Of a stretch of DNA of 64,000 bases, positions 62,141 through 64,000 are shown piece by piece. A model generated the notes under the pieces. It had not been told where the DNA came from. It saw nothing but the letters and a program-made list of their open reading frames with translations, and did not search any database. How positions within the stretch are numbered: position 1 is the stretch's first letter; every line of letters begins with the position of its first letter. The stretch comes from Schlesneria paludicola DSM 18645 (GTDB lineage: Bacteria > Planctomycetota > Planctomycetia > Planctomycetales > Planctomycetaceae), in the NCBI RefSeq assembly GCF_000255655.1, contig NZ_JH636435.1, positions 932,209 to 996,208 of the forward strand. The letters are read 5' to 3'. A program made the position numbers and the translations under genes.

Positions 62141-62464
62141 CTACCAACTACCTCGGGAACCACCGCTCGAGCCGCCATTTGAGCCGCCGAGACCGCCTGT
62201 TGAACCGCGGCTTCCGTGTGAACCGCGCGAGCCGGTTGACTGGCGACGCTTGGTTCGTCCGCGCGACCCGGACGAGGCTCCACGTGATCCAGAAGAGCCC
62301 GAATGAACGGCCCCCGACGAACCACCACCACCAGTCGAGCCGCTTCCACCCGTTGAACCGCTCGACCCGTGTCGTCGGCCCGCTTCCGCTTCACCTGTCA
62401 TGACCACGAAGGCCATCACCAGCATGACGCTCGCCAAAACAAATCCTGAACCCCACTTCAACAT
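62141..62464 (-). CDS. Secreted Ser/Gly/Arg-rich low-complexity protein
   Basis: A 107-residue protein. The N-terminus MLKWGSGFVLASVMLVMAFV is a signal peptide, cut near GEAEA. The remainder is almost only Gly, Ser and Arg in short repeats (GSTGGSGSTGGGGSSG, then GSRGASSGSRGRTK, GSRGSHGSRGSTGGLGGSNG). No known family. Likely a disordered, positively charged secreted or cell-surface protein. The ATG at 62464 has GGGGGAG 5-6 bases upstream, a strong ribosome site. The GTG two codons earlier is less likely. A terminator hairpin follows, which supports its being a real transcription unit. Confidence 0.7.
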   Translation of the reverse strand: MLKWGSGFVLASVMLVMAFVVMTGEAEAGRRHGSSGSTGGSGSTGGGGSSGAVHSGSSGSRGASSGSRGRTKRRQSTGSRGSHGSRGSTGGLGGSNGGSSGGSRGSW

Positions 62465-62754
62465 TGACACTCCCCCTCACATTCCATTTGCCAACGCAGA
62501 CCTTAGAAAGGCGACCTCCGCCTTCCCAGCCCCGTCACCGCGCGTGTGACGAGCACGCGTGAGACCATTGCTATGCGACCGACGACTCAACACGTCCATT
62601 TGAACGTAAGGTCCGTCGAATCAAGCAAATTCAATGTCGGCGAAAGTAGCGGAGTAGGAAAGCTGGGTCAAGTTAGACGAATTGGAATTGTACGTCGATT
62701 GAGTCAACATTTCCGCCATCCGAAGCGGCAAGAAACGACATAAGCGCGTTCAAT

Positions 62755-63591
62755 TCAAGTCGCGGAGGTTCCACATGAGTGGCGAAACAGGATTTCACCG
62801 CGCCCCAGTGAGACGAAATCACCCCGATGCGCGCTGAAGGTCGACTCCAAGAGCGATGCGTCAAATCGAAGCCCCCGCGCGGCAAGTGACTTCAAAATCA
62901 CACGCAGGAATTGCGGCTGAAATTGGGACGCCAAACGGAAACTTGGCAGCAATTCGGGTTTCGGCAAGCCAAACACACCAATGGTACCGCGACGCATTCC
63001 GGCGCCCGGCCGACGCCCGCATGTTCCAAACACCAGAATCGTTCCGGCGATCATGTTAAAACCGACAACGTCACCGACCGATCCGCCAATCGCAATGAGC
63101 CCGCGGCGCATCGCCACGCCAACCTCATTCCCTGCGTTACCATCGACAAGAATCGTCCCGCCTGTCATTCCTCGATCAGATCCACGGTACCGAGCACCGA
63201 CCAGATTGCCTGCATTTCCACGGACGTGGATTTGCCCGCCATGCATTTCGGCACCCAGGAACAAGCCTGCATCACCGTCGACAATCATCTCGCCGCCGGC
63301 CATTTCGCTGCCTGTATGCCTGCCAACCGGTCCGTGCACCCGAATCCGTCCGGCCTTCATCTGCGCACCGATGTAGTGGACGCCCGAAAGATCGCCTTCA
63401 AACGCTATTTCCTGATCACTGGCATCACCAGAAATGGAAAAAAACTCTCCGAGCCTTCGGGACTGGTTTCCGTGAAACACCTGAAACTCTTCAATTTCGG
63501 CGAGCGAGCGATCACGGGCCCAGTCTGGGGTGAACCCTTCAATCTCGAGAGGAATAGGCGACGCGCGATGATAGGAAAGTTTCAGCACCAT
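62755..63591 (-). CDS. fhcC: Formyltransferase/hydrolase complex subunit C (FwdC/FhcC-like)
   Basis: A 278-residue protein of the FwdC/FhcC family, the C subunit of formylmethanofuran dehydrogenase and of the bacterial formyltransferase/hydrolase complex. It shows the right-handed parallel beta-helix repeats: GDLSGVHYIGAQMKAGRIRV, then GPVGRHTGSEMAGGEMIVDG, GDAGLFLGAEMHGGQIHVRG and GNAGNEVGVAMRRGLIAIGG. This domain is also homologous to the C-terminal part of glutamate synthase. Formaldehyde oxidation by tetrahydromethanopterin and methanofuran is known in planctomycetes. No other fhc gene is in the window. Divergent from the mobA-like gene. Confidence 0.9.
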   Translation of the reverse strand: MVLKLSYHRASPIPLEIEGFTPDWARDRSLAEIEEFQVFHGNQSRRLGEFFSISGDASDQEIAFEGDLSGVHYIGAQMKAGRIRVHGPVGRHTGSEMAGGEMIVDGDAGLFLGAEMHGGQIHVRGNAGNLVGARYRGSDRGMTGGTILVDGNAGNEVGVAMRRGLIAIGGSVGDVVGFNMIAGTILVFGTCGRRPGAGMRRGTIGVFGLPKPELLPSFRLASQFQPQFLRVILKSLAARGLRFDASLLESTFSAHRGDFVSLGRGEILFRHSCGTSAT

Positions 63592-63770
63592 CAGATCCAG
63601 TCTCGGCCAGTTCAATTCGTCTTCAGCAACAACGTGTTCGTAGACAACACAGCACAGGCAGTCCCAAGCATTCAGAAGCGACACCCCGGTTGCATCCAGT
63701 CACTCGATTTCGCCACACTACTTGTTTGGGCTCGATCTGACAATTCGCGAAAGAAACGACAGCGGCAGTC

Positions 63771-64000
63771 ATGCAACAAGGTTCGATCATTCTGTGTGGG
63801 GGTCTGTCGACTCGGATGGGACGAGACAAAGCCACATTGCCGTTTGGCCCCGAACTGATGCTTCAGCGGGTCGTCAGACTTGTCTCCGAGCGGATTAATC
63901 CAAGACTTGTCGTTGTTGTGGCCGCGGCTAATCAGCAGCTTCCTGTTCTGCCGGCAAACGTGACAGTGGCCTTCGACAGCCAACCCAAACGCGGTCCACT
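63771..64000 (+). CDS. mobA: Molybdenum cofactor guanylyltransferase MobA (partial)
   Basis: The right end of the window cuts this gene after about 76 codons. The sequence starts ATG CAA and reads GSIILCGGLSTRMGRDKATL, then PFGPELMLQRVVRLVSERIN, typical of MobA and related nucleotidyltransferases (LxGGxSxRMGxDK with the L-P-F-G turn). MobA attaches GMP to molybdopterin to make MGD. It diverges from fhcC with 179 bases between. Formylmethanofuran dehydrogenases of the archaeal type use molybdopterin guanine dinucleotide, so the pairing may be functional. The closely related nucleotidyltransferase families are alternatives. Confidence 0.8.
   Translation, partial: MQQGSIILCGGLSTRMGRDKATLPFGPELMLQRVVRLVSERINPRLVVVVAAANQQLPVLPANVTVAFDSQPKRGP

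Noticed and set aside
1-64000. tRNA, rRNA, CRISPR array, transposase or phage genes
   Set aside because: None noticed by eye while scanning. The repeats seen are single palindromes or short tandem pairs.

Overview
The window looks like chromosomal DNA of a planctomycete (Planctomycetota, probably Planctomycetaceae or a neighbouring family). This is inferred from protein families concentrated in that phylum: two Tat-exported DUF1501 proteins, two DUF1559 pseudopilin-like proteins, a BBP7-type outer-membrane barrel, several PQQ-like beta-propellers with the WPxWRG-type N-terminus, an ExbB-ExbD-ExbD-FHA/PQQ cluster, and methanofuran-linked C1 genes (FhcC, DUF447). I see no rRNA, tRNA, CRISPR array, transposase or phage gene. 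The sequence reads as ordinary core plus envelope chromosome.

Layout. 1-14.8 kb, mostly minus strand: start of a PQQ-type protein, a cysteine-desulfurase-like enzyme, a DUF1501 protein, a pterin dehydratase (plus), a small secreted protein, a GT39-type membrane glycosyltransferase, mnmE, then transporters: an SSS symporter with a YhdT-like partner, an NSS symporter with a 37-residue MetS-like partner, a DedA protein and an Nramp-like protein. 15-18.4 kb: a large TPR protein. 18.6-21.1 kb: a three-gene minus-strand unit (DUF1559, small Cys protein, DUF6580 membrane protein) behind a clear cobalamin riboswitch and closed by a terminator. 21.2-24.6 kb: a Gfo/Idh/MocA oxidoreductase and a fusion of a degenerate HtrA domain, two PDZ domains and an alpha/beta hydrolase. 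24.6-27.5 kb: rpsB-tsf-pyrH. Between rpsB and the BBP7 gene lies a promoter/terminator-bounded candidate small RNA.

28-42.7 kb: BBP7 barrel, GT4 glycosyltransferase, second DUF1559 protein, a lipoprotein, tilS, a secreted hypothetical, the second DUF1501 protein, a DegT-type aminotransferase, a COG0523 GTPase and a radical SAM protein. 42.9-48.5 kb: the ExbB/ExbD/ExbD/FHA-TPR-PQQ operon. 48.8-54.8 kb: a PAS-SpoIIE phosphatase, a DUF447 protein, a PQQ propeller and an ABC exporter. 55.4-58.9 kb: exopolysaccharide functions (sugar epimerase and BY-kinase). 59-64 kb: a GYF-AIM24 protein, an HTTM pair, a Ser/Gly-rich secreted protein, and fhcC divergent from mobA (cut by the window end).

Most of the content concerns the cell envelope (export, propellers, barrels, exopolysaccharide, transport). 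The housekeeping content is rpsB-tsf-pyrH, mnmE and tilS. The most unusual locus is the B12-riboswitch unit at 18.6-21.1 kb, because none of its genes is a recognised cobalamin gene. No database search was possible. Assignments rest on motif and sequence reading.
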